From Actibacterium naphthalenivorans (GTDB taxonomy: Bacteria > Pseudomonadota > Alphaproteobacteria > Rhodobacterales > Rhodobacteraceae), in the NCBI RefSeq assembly GCF_014196965.1, contig NZ_JACIEQ010000005.1, forward strand, positions 186,001 through 250,000: a stretch of 64,000 nucleotides of DNA. The letters run 5' to 3'. Below, in pieces: positions 1-7,860 of the stretch. Position 1 is the stretch's first letter; each line of letters starts with the position of its first letter. A model generated the notes under the pieces. That model was not told where the DNA came from. It ran no database searches and saw nothing but the letters and a program-made list of their open reading frames with translations. The position numbers were made by a program, and so were the translations under genes.

Positions 1-173
1 AATTTTAGATACCTGCTGACGAAAATCCGACCGGACAGCAAGAGAGCCAGAAAGGAGACCACAAAAGCAAGATCCGATGGAGCTGGCTCAATTATAACCA
101 CGAACAAAGAAATAAAGAAAACCAGAAGGAAACTATATGAAGTTAACTGCAATCTGGCTTGTATAAGATTCAT
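1..173 (-). CDS. N-terminal part of a membrane protein (runs off left edge)
   Basis: An ATG at 171-173 opens a minus-strand frame that stays open to base 1, giving 57 residues. A GAGGG ribosome-binding site lies five to six bases upstream. The peptide begins MNLIQARLQL and then shows two hydrophobic stretches (about residues 13-28 and 36-47) separated by IEPAPSD, followed by a basic segment. That is what the start of a polytopic inner-membrane protein looks like. The EPSPAD-like loop after the first helix recalls O-antigen-ligase or exopolysaccharide polymerase proteins of Rhodobacteraceae, but this is only an impression. Its local base composition is AT-richer than the neighbours. Confidence 0.55.
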   Translation of the reverse strand, partial: MNLIQARLQLTSYSFLLVFFISLFVVIIEPAPSDLAFVVSFLALLLSGRIFVSRYLK

Positions 174-572
174 TTTCTGCCCTCAAAAATCCTAATTTAT
201 ATGCTATACACATCTGCTCAAAATCACCAACATTCGATCATACTAAGCTTGCCCACACAACGCAGTTGCACATCAATTTGCTCACGAGTTGGGCAGAAAT
301 GTGCTCATCGCTACGACGCCAGGGCGCATTCTGCCCGTTTGGTTAAGAATGCCAGCGCTACTTTATATTGCTGATCTAGGCCATGCGGGCCGATGAAAAC
401 TCGGAAGATCCGGTCGACGGCGCAGATGGATGATGCGGAACAAAACGCGCGAAGGTACCAGCTTGCCGATTGCCAAAACGAGGATGCCAACATGCGGCAC
501 AGGCGCGGCCGCGTCCTCCGCAACAGGCAGGCCGCGCCGGGCATCACCGCATCGCACCAGGCAGGCTACGGC
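174..572. other. Intergenic region without a convincing gene
   Basis: About 400 bases. Bases 174-300 are AT-rich and probably hold the promoter of the leftward membrane-protein gene. From about 360 the GC content rises, and short overlapping frames exist on both strands (for example 311-547 and 363-557, minus), but none has a good ribosome-binding site or recognisable domain. The stretch may hold a degraded gene. Confidence 0.5.
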
Positions 573-1649
573 TTACAACCGAATAAGATGGTTGTCCCAG
601 GCGACCCGGTGGCTTTCGGCCCCCAGAACCCGGCCCTGCTCCATATGGATCACGGTGCCGTTTCCTGTCGTCGCCACAAACCCCTCCGGCCCCGCGTTGA
701 TACCACAAACGTCCCCTTGCGGCAGTTCGGCCGCGAAAACCGCGGTGTCCGTGTCGAACATCTGAATGGCGCCGCCCCGGGGCGAGGTGATCGCAACCGA
801 ACCGCCGTCCGACGAGATCGCAACGCTGCCGGCGTAGCCCTCCATCCGGCGGTGCAAATCGTCCGGCGCCTGCAGCAGCAGCACGTCGTCGCCATCACGG
901 TGCAGGCCCAGAAGCGGCGGGTGAACCGCGCCGTCGCCCTGCCACTGCATGGCGAATGCCACCAGACCATCGTCCCGCACCGCCAGATGACGGATCGAGT
1001 TCAGGTGCAGATCGGCGTTCAGTTCGATCTGGCCGGTGACCTGCCCCATGCCATCCAGATAGGTCAGGTTGGGCCGCATCACCGGCAGGTTCAGCTTGGC
1101 ACGGCCCGCATCCGGGTGGGTCTCGATCCCGCCGTTGGCCACGACCATGGTATCGGTTCCGGGCAGCCGGGCGATGTCATGCGGGCCGACCCCGCCCGAG
1201 GAAAACTCATCAATACGGATGTAATCCGTGCCGGCCTGCCAGACGCCGATACGGCCCTGCCCCGCCTCGTAGTCGTTCTCTGGCGTGAACAGCAGCGATC
1301 CGTCGGCGGAGAACACCCCGTGGCCGTAGAAATGCCGCCCCTCGGGCGCCTCCATCCGCGACCGGATGCCGCCGGAGATACAATCGAGCACGATGGCGAA
1401 GGTCCCCGGGCGGCGGGCAAAGGCGACCGCTTCGGGCCGGGAGGGATGCGCGGCAGCGGCGTGCCCCCTGTCGGGCAGCGGAACACTGAAAAGCGGTGCT
1501 CCCAACTCGTCCAGCCCGTACAGGTGATAGCTGCCGTCAGGCCGTTTCGCGGCGGACAGATAGGCCGGGTTTCCGGCATCGGCCCAGCTTGGTTTCGGCG
1601 CCAGCCCGGTGGCCAGCATGCCTGCCATGAATCCCCGGCGTGTGGTCAT
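573..1649 (-). CDS. DUF1513 family periplasmic protein of the iron operon
   Basis: A 358-residue protein starting with a Tat-type signal (MTTRRGFMAG, ending near SWADA), so it is probably exported folded to the periplasm. The rest has repeated short WD/propeller-like segments such as GHGVFSADGSLLF and GPHDIARLPGTDTMVVANGG. The DUF1513 family is regularly found as the last gene of clusters with imelysins and a di-haem oxidoreductase, as here. The start is set at 1649 because the preceding gene ends at 1651 (arrangement TGA-c-ATG); a longer frame to 1718 would overlap that gene. Its exact biochemical role is unknown; a part in periplasmic iron handling is inferred from context. Confidence 0.85.
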   Translation of the reverse strand: MTTRRGFMAGMLATGLAPKPSWADAGNPAYLSAAKRPDGSYHLYGLDELGAPLFSVPLPDRGHAAAAHPSRPEAVAFARRPGTFAIVLDCISGGIRSRMEAPEGRHFYGHGVFSADGSLLFTPENDYEAGQGRIGVWQAGTDYIRIDEFSSGGVGPHDIARLPGTDTMVVANGGIETHPDAGRAKLNLPVMRPNLTYLDGMGQVTGQIELNADLHLNSIRHLAVRDDGLVAFAMQWQGDGAVHPPLLGLHRDGDDVLLLQAPDDLHRRMEGYAGSVAISSDGGSVAITSPRGGAIQMFDTDTAVFAAELPQGDVCGINAGPEGFVATTGNGTVIHMEQGRVLGAESHRVAWDNHLIRL

Positions 1650-1650
1650 G

Positions 1651-2664
1651 TCAATCTCCATCCAATGCGTTGAATCCCGCCGCGACGCCAAGCGCCGGGC
1701 CAAGGTCGGCTGCCGCAATCTCTCTGATCCGCCCGATCGACTGTTGCAGCGCCTCGACGCGCAGCCGGCCCTGCGGGTCCGCCACCCCGGCGAAAACCGG
1801 ATCGTCGAGCCGCTCGGTCAGATCGAGAGACTGGGCGAAGGCCGCGTCGAGCGTCGCCGACGCCTCGGGCGAGATGGATGCAAGGCGCTGCGCCAGATCC
1901 CGCAGGGCGATCAGCGAGAGCTGCACATGGCGCAGGGAACGGCCGGCGCGGCGGGCCTCGGCGCGGGTGGGGCGGGGCTGATCGAACGTGCCCAGCGGCC
2001 GCCCGAGCCGGGTATCGGCGGTAAACTGAAGTCCGGTGGTCAGCGCCTTGAACAGCTCCTGCAGCACCTCCTCGTCCGAGCGGTAGACATCGCTGTTCTC
2101 AGGCGAGATCAGCAGGGCGGCATAGTGATCCTGCCAGTCCGTCAGGATGGCCTGCGCGGTATTGTCGACATCGGCGGCAACCGCCCGGATCAGGGCACAG
2201 CGATAGGCGCCCGACCCCAGCGCGCTGATCTGCGGGTCGTAGAGCAGGAACTCCAGCGCATAGAACCCGCGCGCCGCGATCGAAACGGTTTGGAAGGCGT
2301 CGGCGCTTTCCACCACCGGATCCTCGGCTTCGATCATGGCCGACAGCGCCTTTGGCGTGGCGCTGCGGGGATCGGGCCAGAACGCCAGCGCGAAGGCCCT
2401 GTTGCCGGTCTCGGTCGGGCCGAAGCGCAGATGGCTGACCCCGATCCAGGCGTCGAAGGCATCGTTGAAGGCGCCCCGCAGGCCCTCCGACGCCGCCGCG
2501 CAATCGGCCTGCGCCGCCTGCGACAGGGCGGCAGAGGCCGACGCCAGCCGGGTAAAGCCCGGAAGGATATGGGCCTCGACCACATCTTGTATCGTGGCAG
2601 ACCGGTCTTGCGCCCAGCCGGTCAGAGGCGTGATCACAAAGGCAAGGAGGATCAGGAAACGCAT
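1651..2664 (-). CDS. Imelysin family (peptidase M75-like) periplasmic protein
   Basis: A 337-residue protein with a Sec signal peptide (cleavage likely after GWA near residue 18). It has the all-helical imelysin fold signatures, including FDAWIGVSHLRFGP near residue 80 and the later helix carrying GFYALEFLLYD. In imelysins and EfeO-like proteins the latter is normally GxHxxE; here the histidine is Tyr, so the putative metal site is altered, unlike the canonical GYHAIE in the paralogue at 4313-5575. It lies between the di-haem oxidoreductase (one-base gap, TGA-c-ATG) and the DUF1513 gene, clearly one transcript. A role in iron binding or delivery is inferred. Confidence 0.88.
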   Translation of the reverse strand: MRFLILLAFVITPLTGWAQDRSATIQDVVEAHILPGFTRLASASAALSQAAQADCAAASEGLRGAFNDAFDAWIGVSHLRFGPTETGNRAFALAFWPDPRSATPKALSAMIEAEDPVVESADAFQTVSIAARGFYALEFLLYDPQISALGSGAYRCALIRAVAADVDNTAQAILTDWQDHYAALLISPENSDVYRSDEEVLQELFKALTTGLQFTADTRLGRPLGTFDQPRPTRAEARRAGRSLRHVQLSLIALRDLAQRLASISPEASATLDAAFAQSLDLTERLDDPVFAGVADPQGRLRVEALQQSIGRIREIAAADLGPALGVAAGFNALDGD

Positions 2665-2665
2665 G

Positions 2666-4246
2666 TCAGAGGCTCTCCAGAAAACGGATCAGCGCGGCGC
2701 GGTCGGCTTTCGGCATGGCCACCACGGCGTCGCGCATCGGCTGTGCTTCGCCACCATGCCACAGAATCGCCTCCAGCAGGGATCTGGCGCGGCCATCGTG
2801 CAGAAAATAGCTGTGGCCGCTGACGGTTTGGGTGGAACCGATCCCCCAAAGCGGTGCGGTGCGCCATTCCATCCCGCTGGCGCGGGCCTCGGGGCGGTGA
2901 TCGGCCAGGCCCTCGCCCATGTCATGCAGCAAAAGATCGGTATAGGGCCAGATCAGTTGAAAGCTCTGCTCCGGCTGATCGGTCAGACGGTGGGTCACGA
3001 ATTTCGGGGTGTGGCAGGAAATGCAGCCGGTTTCATAAAACACATGCTTGCCGTGCAGCACCTGCGGATCGGCGATATCGGGCCGGGCGGGCACGGCCAG
3101 GTTGCGGCTGTAGAAGGTGACGAGGTCCAGCCCCTGCGCGTCGATCTCCAGCCCGTCATGCGCGGCGTCGCCGCCATCGGGGGCCGCGCGGCAATCGGCC
3201 TGCGCTTCGGTGCAATCTCCCCAGCCCGCTGGAAACAGCGGGCTGGAAATGCCGATGTCACCGGCAAAGGCGGCGGCCGACTGGTGGCGGATGGTCGGGG
3301 CGCCGGCCTTATGGCCGAACCGGCCCAGCATCGGGCGCCCGAATTCCACCGACCAGACGGTGTTGGCGCGGCCCGATACCCCGTTTCCGTCGCGGTCATC
3401 CGGGTCTGCCCCGGCCAGGATATCCTCGGCCGGGATCGCCTCGAGCAACCCGAGACCGATCATCTGCGACGCCACCCGGGGCGACAGCATCGCGTCGGGG
3501 TGCAGCGGGCCATAGCCCAGATCCGCCGCCGTATAGCTGGGCTTGCGCAAGGTCGCGGTTTCCCCCTCGGACAGCGCGACCTCGATCTCCTCATAGGTGA
3601 TCTGCAGCCGGTACTCGGCCGGGTGCCCCGCCACGCTGAAATCCTGAAGCTGCGTGCCGTAGGTGGGATCGGGCAGCGCGCCCAGATAGTCCTCGATCCC
3701 GGTCATCGCGGTGCCGGGGTCGGCGGGGATCGACACGCGCAGGAACATGGAAACGGCGCTGTCCTGCGGCCCCTCGGGCGGGTGGCCCCGCCCGTCCTTT
3801 ATGTGGCACCGCTGGCAGGAGCGGGCGTTGTAGAGCGGGCCGAGCCCGTCGGAGGCCAGGGTCGATGACGGGGACGACACCCAGAGCTTCTTGAACAACC
3901 CGTTGCCGACCTTGAAATCCAGCTCGCGCTCAAAGCTGATGTTGCCCGATGGCTGCGAAAACGCATCCGCGTTCGTCCGCCGGCGCACCGTGGCCGACCC
4001 GGCCGGCAATGCCTCGAATTTCTCGGGCGCGCTGAAATCATGGGCCGGGGCGGTCACCATCGCGATCCGGGCCGCCTCGTCCTCGGTGCGCGGGACAACG
4101 GGAAGATGAGGGTCGCCCGCCAGAGCGGCGGGCGCCCAAAACGCCAAAACGCCCCAAAGGGCAAAGCCGGCAGATTTGCATCTGCGCGGCGCGATATCCT
4201 GCTCAGGTCTTGCCATCGGTCTTTTCATACGGGGACCGGCTGACAC
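2666..4246 (-). CDS. Di-haem oxidoreductase family protein (DUF1111/thiol oxidoreductase-like)
   Basis: Up to 526 residues. Two c-type haem motifs are visible: CQRCH at residues 144-148 and CISCH at 408-412 (numbered from the GTG at 4246). The N-terminus has a signal peptide ending ALA-GD near residue 43. This family (DHOR, formerly DUF1111, related to MauG/cytochrome c peroxidases) sits beside imelysins in many iron-uptake clusters and probably performs a periplasmic redox step on iron. Start choice is uncertain: GTG at 4246 has an AGAGGG site eight bases upstream; ATGs at 4228 and 4216 are alternatives, and all keep the signal peptide. It is tightly followed by the second imelysin. Confidence 0.88.
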   Translation of the reverse strand: MSAGPRMKRPMARPEQDIAPRRCKSAGFALWGVLAFWAPAALAGDPHLPVVPRTEDEAARIAMVTAPAHDFSAPEKFEALPAGSATVRRRTNADAFSQPSGNISFERELDFKVGNGLFKKLWVSSPSSTLASDGLGPLYNARSCQRCHIKDGRGHPPEGPQDSAVSMFLRVSIPADPGTAMTGIEDYLGALPDPTYGTQLQDFSVAGHPAEYRLQITYEEIEVALSEGETATLRKPSYTAADLGYGPLHPDAMLSPRVASQMIGLGLLEAIPAEDILAGADPDDRDGNGVSGRANTVWSVEFGRPMLGRFGHKAGAPTIRHQSAAAFAGDIGISSPLFPAGWGDCTEAQADCRAAPDGGDAAHDGLEIDAQGLDLVTFYSRNLAVPARPDIADPQVLHGKHVFYETGCISCHTPKFVTHRLTDQPEQSFQLIWPYTDLLLHDMGEGLADHRPEARASGMEWRTAPLWGIGSTQTVSGHSYFLHDGRARSLLEAILWHGGEAQPMRDAVVAMPKADRAALIRFLESL

Positions 4247-4312
4247 CGAGGCGTCCCTCTGTCAGCCGCCTTGTTGGGGCCGGGGCACGGGCCGCGCCCC
4301 GGCGGTTAGCGA

Positions 4313-5575
4313 TTACTGGAACACGGCGCCGGGGTTGTCCAGACTGTCGGAGCCTTCGAAGGCGATCTGGTCAAGGTCGAGCGTGGTGACGACGCGCTCG
4401 ATCGTCCGGGTCTGGTCGATCAGCCCCTCGACCCCGCCCATGACCAGGGTTTCCCCCGCGAGATTGCCCCGCTCCAGCATCTGATCATAGGAAAACCCTG
4501 CCTCGGCCGCCGTCTTGATCCGGCCAAGTGCCCTCATCGTGGCCGACAGTTTGCGCTGCATCTCGGCATCGAGATCCGCATCCGTCGCGGCCACAAGATC
4601 AGACAGAGACGGACCGGACACCAGCGTGCCGTCAACCCGGACATATTCGCCCAGATAGACGTTCTGCACCCCCAGCCCGTCATAGTAGTGGCTGTTGTGG
4701 GTGTTGTCCGAGAAACAATCATGCTCTTCCTCGGGGTCGTTCAGCATCAGGCCAAGGCGCATGCGTTCGCCCGCCTGCTCGCCATAGGAAAGGCTGCCCA
4801 TCCCGGTCAGGATGGCCGAGAGGCCGGCATCTTCATGCGCCGTCAGGGCATTGCGTGCCGCGCCGCCATCGGCCCATTGCGCCGCCATCCATTCCAGATC
4901 GCTGACCAGAAGATCCGTCGCCGCCTGAAGATAGGCCGCGCGGCGATCGCAATTGCCGCCGGTGCAGGCGTCGCCGGTGGCGTAATCCGTCCAGGGCCGG
5001 TTACCGGCCCCATGGGCGTGCCCGTTCAGATCCTGCCCCCACAGCAGAAACTCGATGGCGTGATAGCCGGTGGCCACGTTGGATTCGATCCCGTCCGCTT
5101 CGTGCAGCGTGTCGGCCAGCAGCGCGGGCGTGATCTCTGCCGCGTCAATGCTCTTGCCCGACAGGGTGAAGCCGGGGTTTGCCACGACGTTCAGCACCGC
5201 AAAGGCGTTTTCGTCGGTCGGCCCGCCGTAAGAGCCATCCACATAGTCAATCAGCCCTTCATCCAGCGGCCAGGCGTTCACCTTGCCCTCCCAGTCGTCA
5301 ACGATCGGGTTGCCGAAGCGGAACGCCTCGGTCTGCTGATAGGGTACGCGGGCGGCAAGCCAGGCGGCGCGGGCCTGCTGCAACGCTTCGGCCGAGGGCG
5401 CGGTGCCAAGGGCATTGACCGCCACCTGCAGGCGCTGCGCGGTGATCAGGCTGTCGCCATAGGCCGCGGCGGCGATGTCGGCATAGGTTTCCAGAACGGC
5501 GGCCTTGTCCTGGGCCATCGCGCCGGTGCCGAGTGAGGCGCACAGGGCCACGGCTGCCGGAAGAAGAGGTTTCAT
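4313..5575 (-). CDS. Imelysin family protein with canonical GxHxxE motif (EfeO/IrpA-like)
   Basis: A 420-residue periplasmic protein with a Sec signal peptide (cleavage after GAMA, about residue 21). The motif GYHAIEFLLWG matches the imelysin/EfeO GxHxxE metal-binding signature, and further conserved blocks such as WLAARVPYQQTEAFRFGNP are present. Start chosen at 5575 because AAAGGA lies nine bases upstream; longer frames have no such site. It is the first of two imelysins in the operon and follows the cysteine-rich gene by 14 bases. Members of this family bind ferrous/ferric iron in the periplasm; that function is taken from family knowledge. Confidence 0.9.
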   Translation of the reverse strand: MKPLLPAAVALCASLGTGAMAQDKAAVLETYADIAAAAYGDSLITAQRLQVAVNALGTAPSAEALQQARAAWLAARVPYQQTEAFRFGNPIVDDWEGKVNAWPLDEGLIDYVDGSYGGPTDENAFAVLNVVANPGFTLSGKSIDAAEITPALLADTLHEADGIESNVATGYHAIEFLLWGQDLNGHAHGAGNRPWTDYATGDACTGGNCDRRAAYLQAATDLLVSDLEWMAAQWADGGAARNALTAHEDAGLSAILTGMGSLSYGEQAGERMRLGLMLNDPEEEHDCFSDNTHNSHYYDGLGVQNVYLGEYVRVDGTLVSGPSLSDLVAATDADLDAEMQRKLSATMRALGRIKTAAEAGFSYDQMLERGNLAGETLVMGGVEGLIDQTRTIERVVTTLDLDQIAFEGSDSLDNPGAVFQ

Positions 5576-5589
5576 CGGTGGTTGTCCTT

Positions 5590-6069
5590 TCAATGTAGTC
5601 TCGATGTCGGCGATTGCGGCGCCAAGGCATCCGCCCCGCCGCTCAGCGCCATGCGTTTGAGGGCAAGCCCCAGATCCTCGGCCAGCGCGGCGATGCAGGG
5701 CGCCAGATCGCACCGAACGATCAGCGTGGCGATCAGCAGCGCGTCCTCGCGGCACCCATCGGCGGCACAGGCCACGAAATTGGCGAAACAGCTTTCGTCG
5801 GCGCCCAGGCAACGGCAGGAAATGTCGTGCCGCATGAGCGGGCGCCGGCCGTGGCGGGTGCACAGATCACACAACTGCTCCAGCGTCATCGCCGCCGCCT
5901 GCCCCTGATCGGCACCAAGCGCCAGGGTGAAATCGCTGCGCACCTGATCCTGCGCCGCCGGGCCGCTGCACCAGAGCCGCAGATAGAAGACGGCCCCCGC
6001 CTCGACCGGCCCCAGCTCGGTGATGTGGCCGACGGGCACGCCGCCACGATGTGATCCCGGCCCGGTCAT
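5590..6069 (-). CDS. Cysteine-rich cytoplasmic protein of the iron operon, unknown function
   Basis: A 159-residue protein with no signal peptide or membrane segment. Ten cysteines are spread over the C-terminal four-fifths, including CDLC and CRC pairs and a run spaced C-x7-C-x4-C. Its ATG overlaps the hemP stop codon (ATGA), so it is translationally coupled to hemP, and the first imelysin gene follows closely. The cysteine content and position suggest an iron or iron-sulphur binding protein, perhaps a chaperone or sensor, but I recognise no family. The high cysteine number and clean overlap with hemP support it being a real gene. Confidence 0.7.
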   Translation of the reverse strand: MTGPGSHRGGVPVGHITELGPVEAGAVFYLRLWCSGPAAQDQVRSDFTLALGADQGQAAAMTLEQLCDLCTRHGRRPLMRHDISCRCLGADESCFANFVACAADGCREDALLIATLIVRCDLAPCIAALAEDLGLALKRMALSGGADALAPQSPTSRLH

Positions 6070-6233
6070 TTGGTCAGGATCAGCTTGCCGGCGCGGGTGA
6101 TGCGCAGGGTGTAGACCTGTTCGTCCAGCACGATCCGGGCCTGAACCCCGCCCCGGGTCAGATCCTCGGCCCGGTAGCAGGGCAGATCGCCGTCCCGCGC
6201 CTGCGGGGAGTTATGTACGGAATCCGCCGCCAT
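6066..6233 (-). CDS. hemP: Hemin uptake protein HemP
   Basis: A 55-residue protein. The C-terminal half reads VYTLRITRAGKLILTK, the standard HemP signature (usually YxLRxTRxGKLILTK), so the assignment is firm although the gene is short. HemP is a small cytoplasmic protein linked to haem and iron uptake in proteobacteria. Its start codon overlaps the stop of the upstream 54-aa ORF by one base (TGATG) and its stop overlaps the start of the cysteine-rich gene (ATGA), so three genes are translationally coupled. The promoter lies before the 54-aa ORF. Confidence 0.9.
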   Translation of the reverse strand: MAADSVHNSPQARDGDLPCYRAEDLTRGGVQARIVLDEQVYTLRITRAGKLILTK

Positions 6234-6397
6234 CACCCTGACTTTCCCGGCTGTTCAAAATGGTCGATAAGCCATTCAAGGCAGAACCGGCCCGTCAGCC
6301 CCGCCCCCACAGCCAGAGCAAGCAGTTCGGACCGGTCGCACCCCGGCTTCGTTTGGTCGTACTCGCGCACCCTGTGATCGTTCTGAACGCGTTTCAT
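6233..6397 (-). CDS. 54-residue protein leading the hemP operon, unknown function
   Basis: The frame starts at ATG 6395-6397 with AAAGG about ten bases upstream and ends TGATG onto hemP. The protein begins MKRVQNDHRV, is basic at the start, and has a mildly hydrophobic middle (ELLALAVGAGLTG) with two cysteines in total. It is not long enough for a confident membrane segment. It is the first gene after the predicted promoter, so it should be the first translated product of the iron operon. I recognise no family. Coupling to hemP and a proper ribosome-binding site are the reasons to call it. Confidence 0.6.
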   Translation of the reverse strand: MKRVQNDHRVREYDQTKPGCDRSELLALAVGAGLTGRFCLEWLIDHFEQPGKSG

Positions 6398-6467
6398 CGC
6401 GGAAAACCTTTCATCTTTCGATTCGGGCTTCCCCGTCGGAACGAGCAGGGTGGCTGGAACATTTTTA

Positions 6468-6496
6468 AATCTGACTTAAACAATAAGGATTGTCAA
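6468..6496 (-). promoter_or_regulatory. Predicted sigma70 promoter of the hemP iron operon
   Basis: On the minus strand a perfect TTGACA (6491-6496) is followed after 17 bases by CAGATT (6468-6473), a weak -10. The surrounding 60 bases are strikingly AT-rich for this genome. It lies 70-100 bases ahead of the 54-aa ORF. Confidence 0.5.
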
Positions 6497-6514
6497 TCCG
6501 AGTTTTTTGCTCGG
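6487..6514. promoter_or_regulatory. Two overlapping inverted repeats at the iron-operon promoter
   Basis: GGATTG-T-CAATCC (6487-6499) is a perfect palindrome overlapping the -35 box. It is directly followed by a second perfect inverted repeat, CCGAG-N7-CTCGG (6498-6514). The position fits an operator for an iron-responsive regulator (Fur/Mur, Irr, RirA or IscR type), but neither repeat is an exact match to a consensus I can vouch for. Confidence 0.4.
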
Positions 6515-6639
6515 AAAATAAGGCAATTGGCCATAGCGTCGCAGCCCGTCGCGGCATGTATCCGACGCATGCACCGGCTTCCTCCGCTGTCATTGATTCC
6601 GGTCAAGGCGCCCCGGCTCGCATCGACTATGTTGATCAA

Positions 6640-7299
6640 ATGATGCCCGAAAACTCGCGCCCCGTTGCCATCGCCGTCGATCGCGGAACCGTCGTATTGC
6701 CCGGCGATCTTGCACTGCCGCCCGCGCCGGGCGGGCTGGTGATTTTCGCCCATGGCAGCGGCAGCAGCCGGTTCAGCCCGCGCAACCGGGCCGTGGCTGA
6801 AAGCCTGCGGGCGCATGGCTTCGCAACCCTTCTGTTCGACCTTCTGACCGAAACAGAGGCCGCCGACCGCGCCAATGTGTTCGATATCACCCTGCTGGGC
6901 CGGCGCGTGGCCGACGCCGTTGGCTGGGCCCGCGCGGACACGGAAACCGCCGATCTGCCGATCGGGCTGTTCGGGGCCAGCACCGGCGCTGCGGCGGCGC
7001 TGGTGGCGGCGGCCCGGATGCAGGGCGCGGTTTCGGCTGTCGTGTCGCGCGGGGGGCGGCCCGATCTGGCAGGCGCCGCGCTGCCGGACGTGCGCTGCGC
7101 CACGTTATTGATCGTAGGCGGCGCGGATCATGGCGTCATCGCACTGAACGAGGCCGCGCTCGCGCGGCTGACCTGCGAAAAACGGCTGGAGATCGTTCCC
7201 GGCGCCACGCATCTGTTCGAGGAGCCGGGAACATTGGCTGCGGTCATCCATCTTGCCGCCGGGTGGTTCGGCGCGCATCTGCGGCCCCCGGCGGGATAG
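6640..7299 (+). CDS. Alpha/beta hydrolase (dienelactone hydrolase-like)
   Basis: About 219 residues from ATG 6640 (a second ATG follows directly). Nucleophile elbow GASTG, an oxyanion-hole strand VIFAHGSGSSRFSPRN, an acid in VGGADHGV and the terminal histidine in ATHLFEE give the full catalytic triad of an alpha/beta hydrolase of the dienelactone-hydrolase/phosphoribosyl-transferase-linked group. Such proteins act in the cytoplasm on esters of unknown identity. The frame could extend upstream to 6490, but that would cover the divergent promoter, so the shorter start is preferred; no strong ribosome-binding site marks it. It ends three bases from the convergent Hsp20 gene. Confidence 0.75.
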   Translation: MMPENSRPVAIAVDRGTVVLPGDLALPPAPGGLVIFAHGSGSSRFSPRNRAVAESLRAHGFATLLFDLLTETEAADRANVFDITLLGRRVADAVGWARADTETADLPIGLFGASTGAAAALVAAARMQGAVSAVVSRGGRPDLAGAALPDVRCATLLIVGGADHGVIALNEAALARLTCEKRLEIVPGATHLFEEPGTLAAVIHLAAGWFGAHLRPPAG

Positions 7300-7301
7300 G
7301 C

Positions 7302-7787
7302 TCAGCCCTCTTTCTCGACCTTGATCTTCTTTGTCTTCTCGACGATCTCGGAGGGCTTGGGCACGGTCACGGTCAGAATGCCGTCCTTGACCCCTGCCTT
7401 GACCGAATCGGGATCAATTTCGAAGGGCAAGGTCATCATCCGGTAGAACGAGCCAGAGGAACGCTCGATCCGGTGAAACTGGCGACCCTCTTCCTCTTTC
7501 TTTTCGTCCTTCTCGGATTTCTTCTCGCCCTTGATCGTGATGCGGTTTCCGGTCACCGACACGTCGACATCCTCCATCGCGATGCCGGGAAGCTCTGCCG
7601 TGATGCAAACCTCGCTGTCTGTCTCACTGACGTTCGAGCGGATCGTGAAACCCTGATCCTTCGGAAACGGCCCGCTGCCGAAATCATCGAGCAGCGTGTT
7701 GATCTGCTTTTGCAGGGAATAAAACGGGCTGTCGGTGTCTTCTTTGCCGCCAAGCCAGGATGTGGGCAGCCAGTCACGGTAGGTCAT
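7302..7787 (-). CDS. Hsp20/alpha-crystallin family small heat shock protein
   Basis: A 161-residue cytoplasmic holdase. The alpha-crystallin domain spans roughly residues 50-150, with the conserved AELPGIAMEDVDVSV start, a charged lysine/glutamate loop (KKSEKDEKKEEEG), and the closing GVKDGILTVTVPKP signature. The start at 7787 has a perfect AGGAGG seven bases upstream; the longer frame to 8024 is rejected. Small heat shock proteins bind unfolded clients under heat or oxidative stress. The neighbouring UspA-like and Lon-type genes suggest a stress-response neighbourhood. Confidence 0.95.
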   Translation of the reverse strand: MTYRDWLPTSWLGGKEDTDSPFYSLQKQINTLLDDFGSGPFPKDQGFTIRSNVSETDSEVCITAELPGIAMEDVDVSVTGNRITIKGEKKSEKDEKKEEEGRQFHRIERSSGSFYRMMTLPFEIDPDSVKAGVKDGILTVTVPKPSEIVEKTKKIKVEKEG

Positions 7788-7860
7788 GCGATGTCCTCCT
7801 AGAGAATCAAACACGTGAGAAATCCATGGCCGAGTCGCGGAACTGTTTCGCTGATCTGCA

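Noticed and set aside
311-557. Short minus-strand frames before the DUF1513 gene
   Set aside because: No ribosome-binding site, no recognisable family, atypical composition; possibly debris of an old gene.
6490-6639. Extended N-terminus of the alpha/beta hydrolase
   Set aside because: It would read through the divergent promoter and its palindromes and adds no domain.
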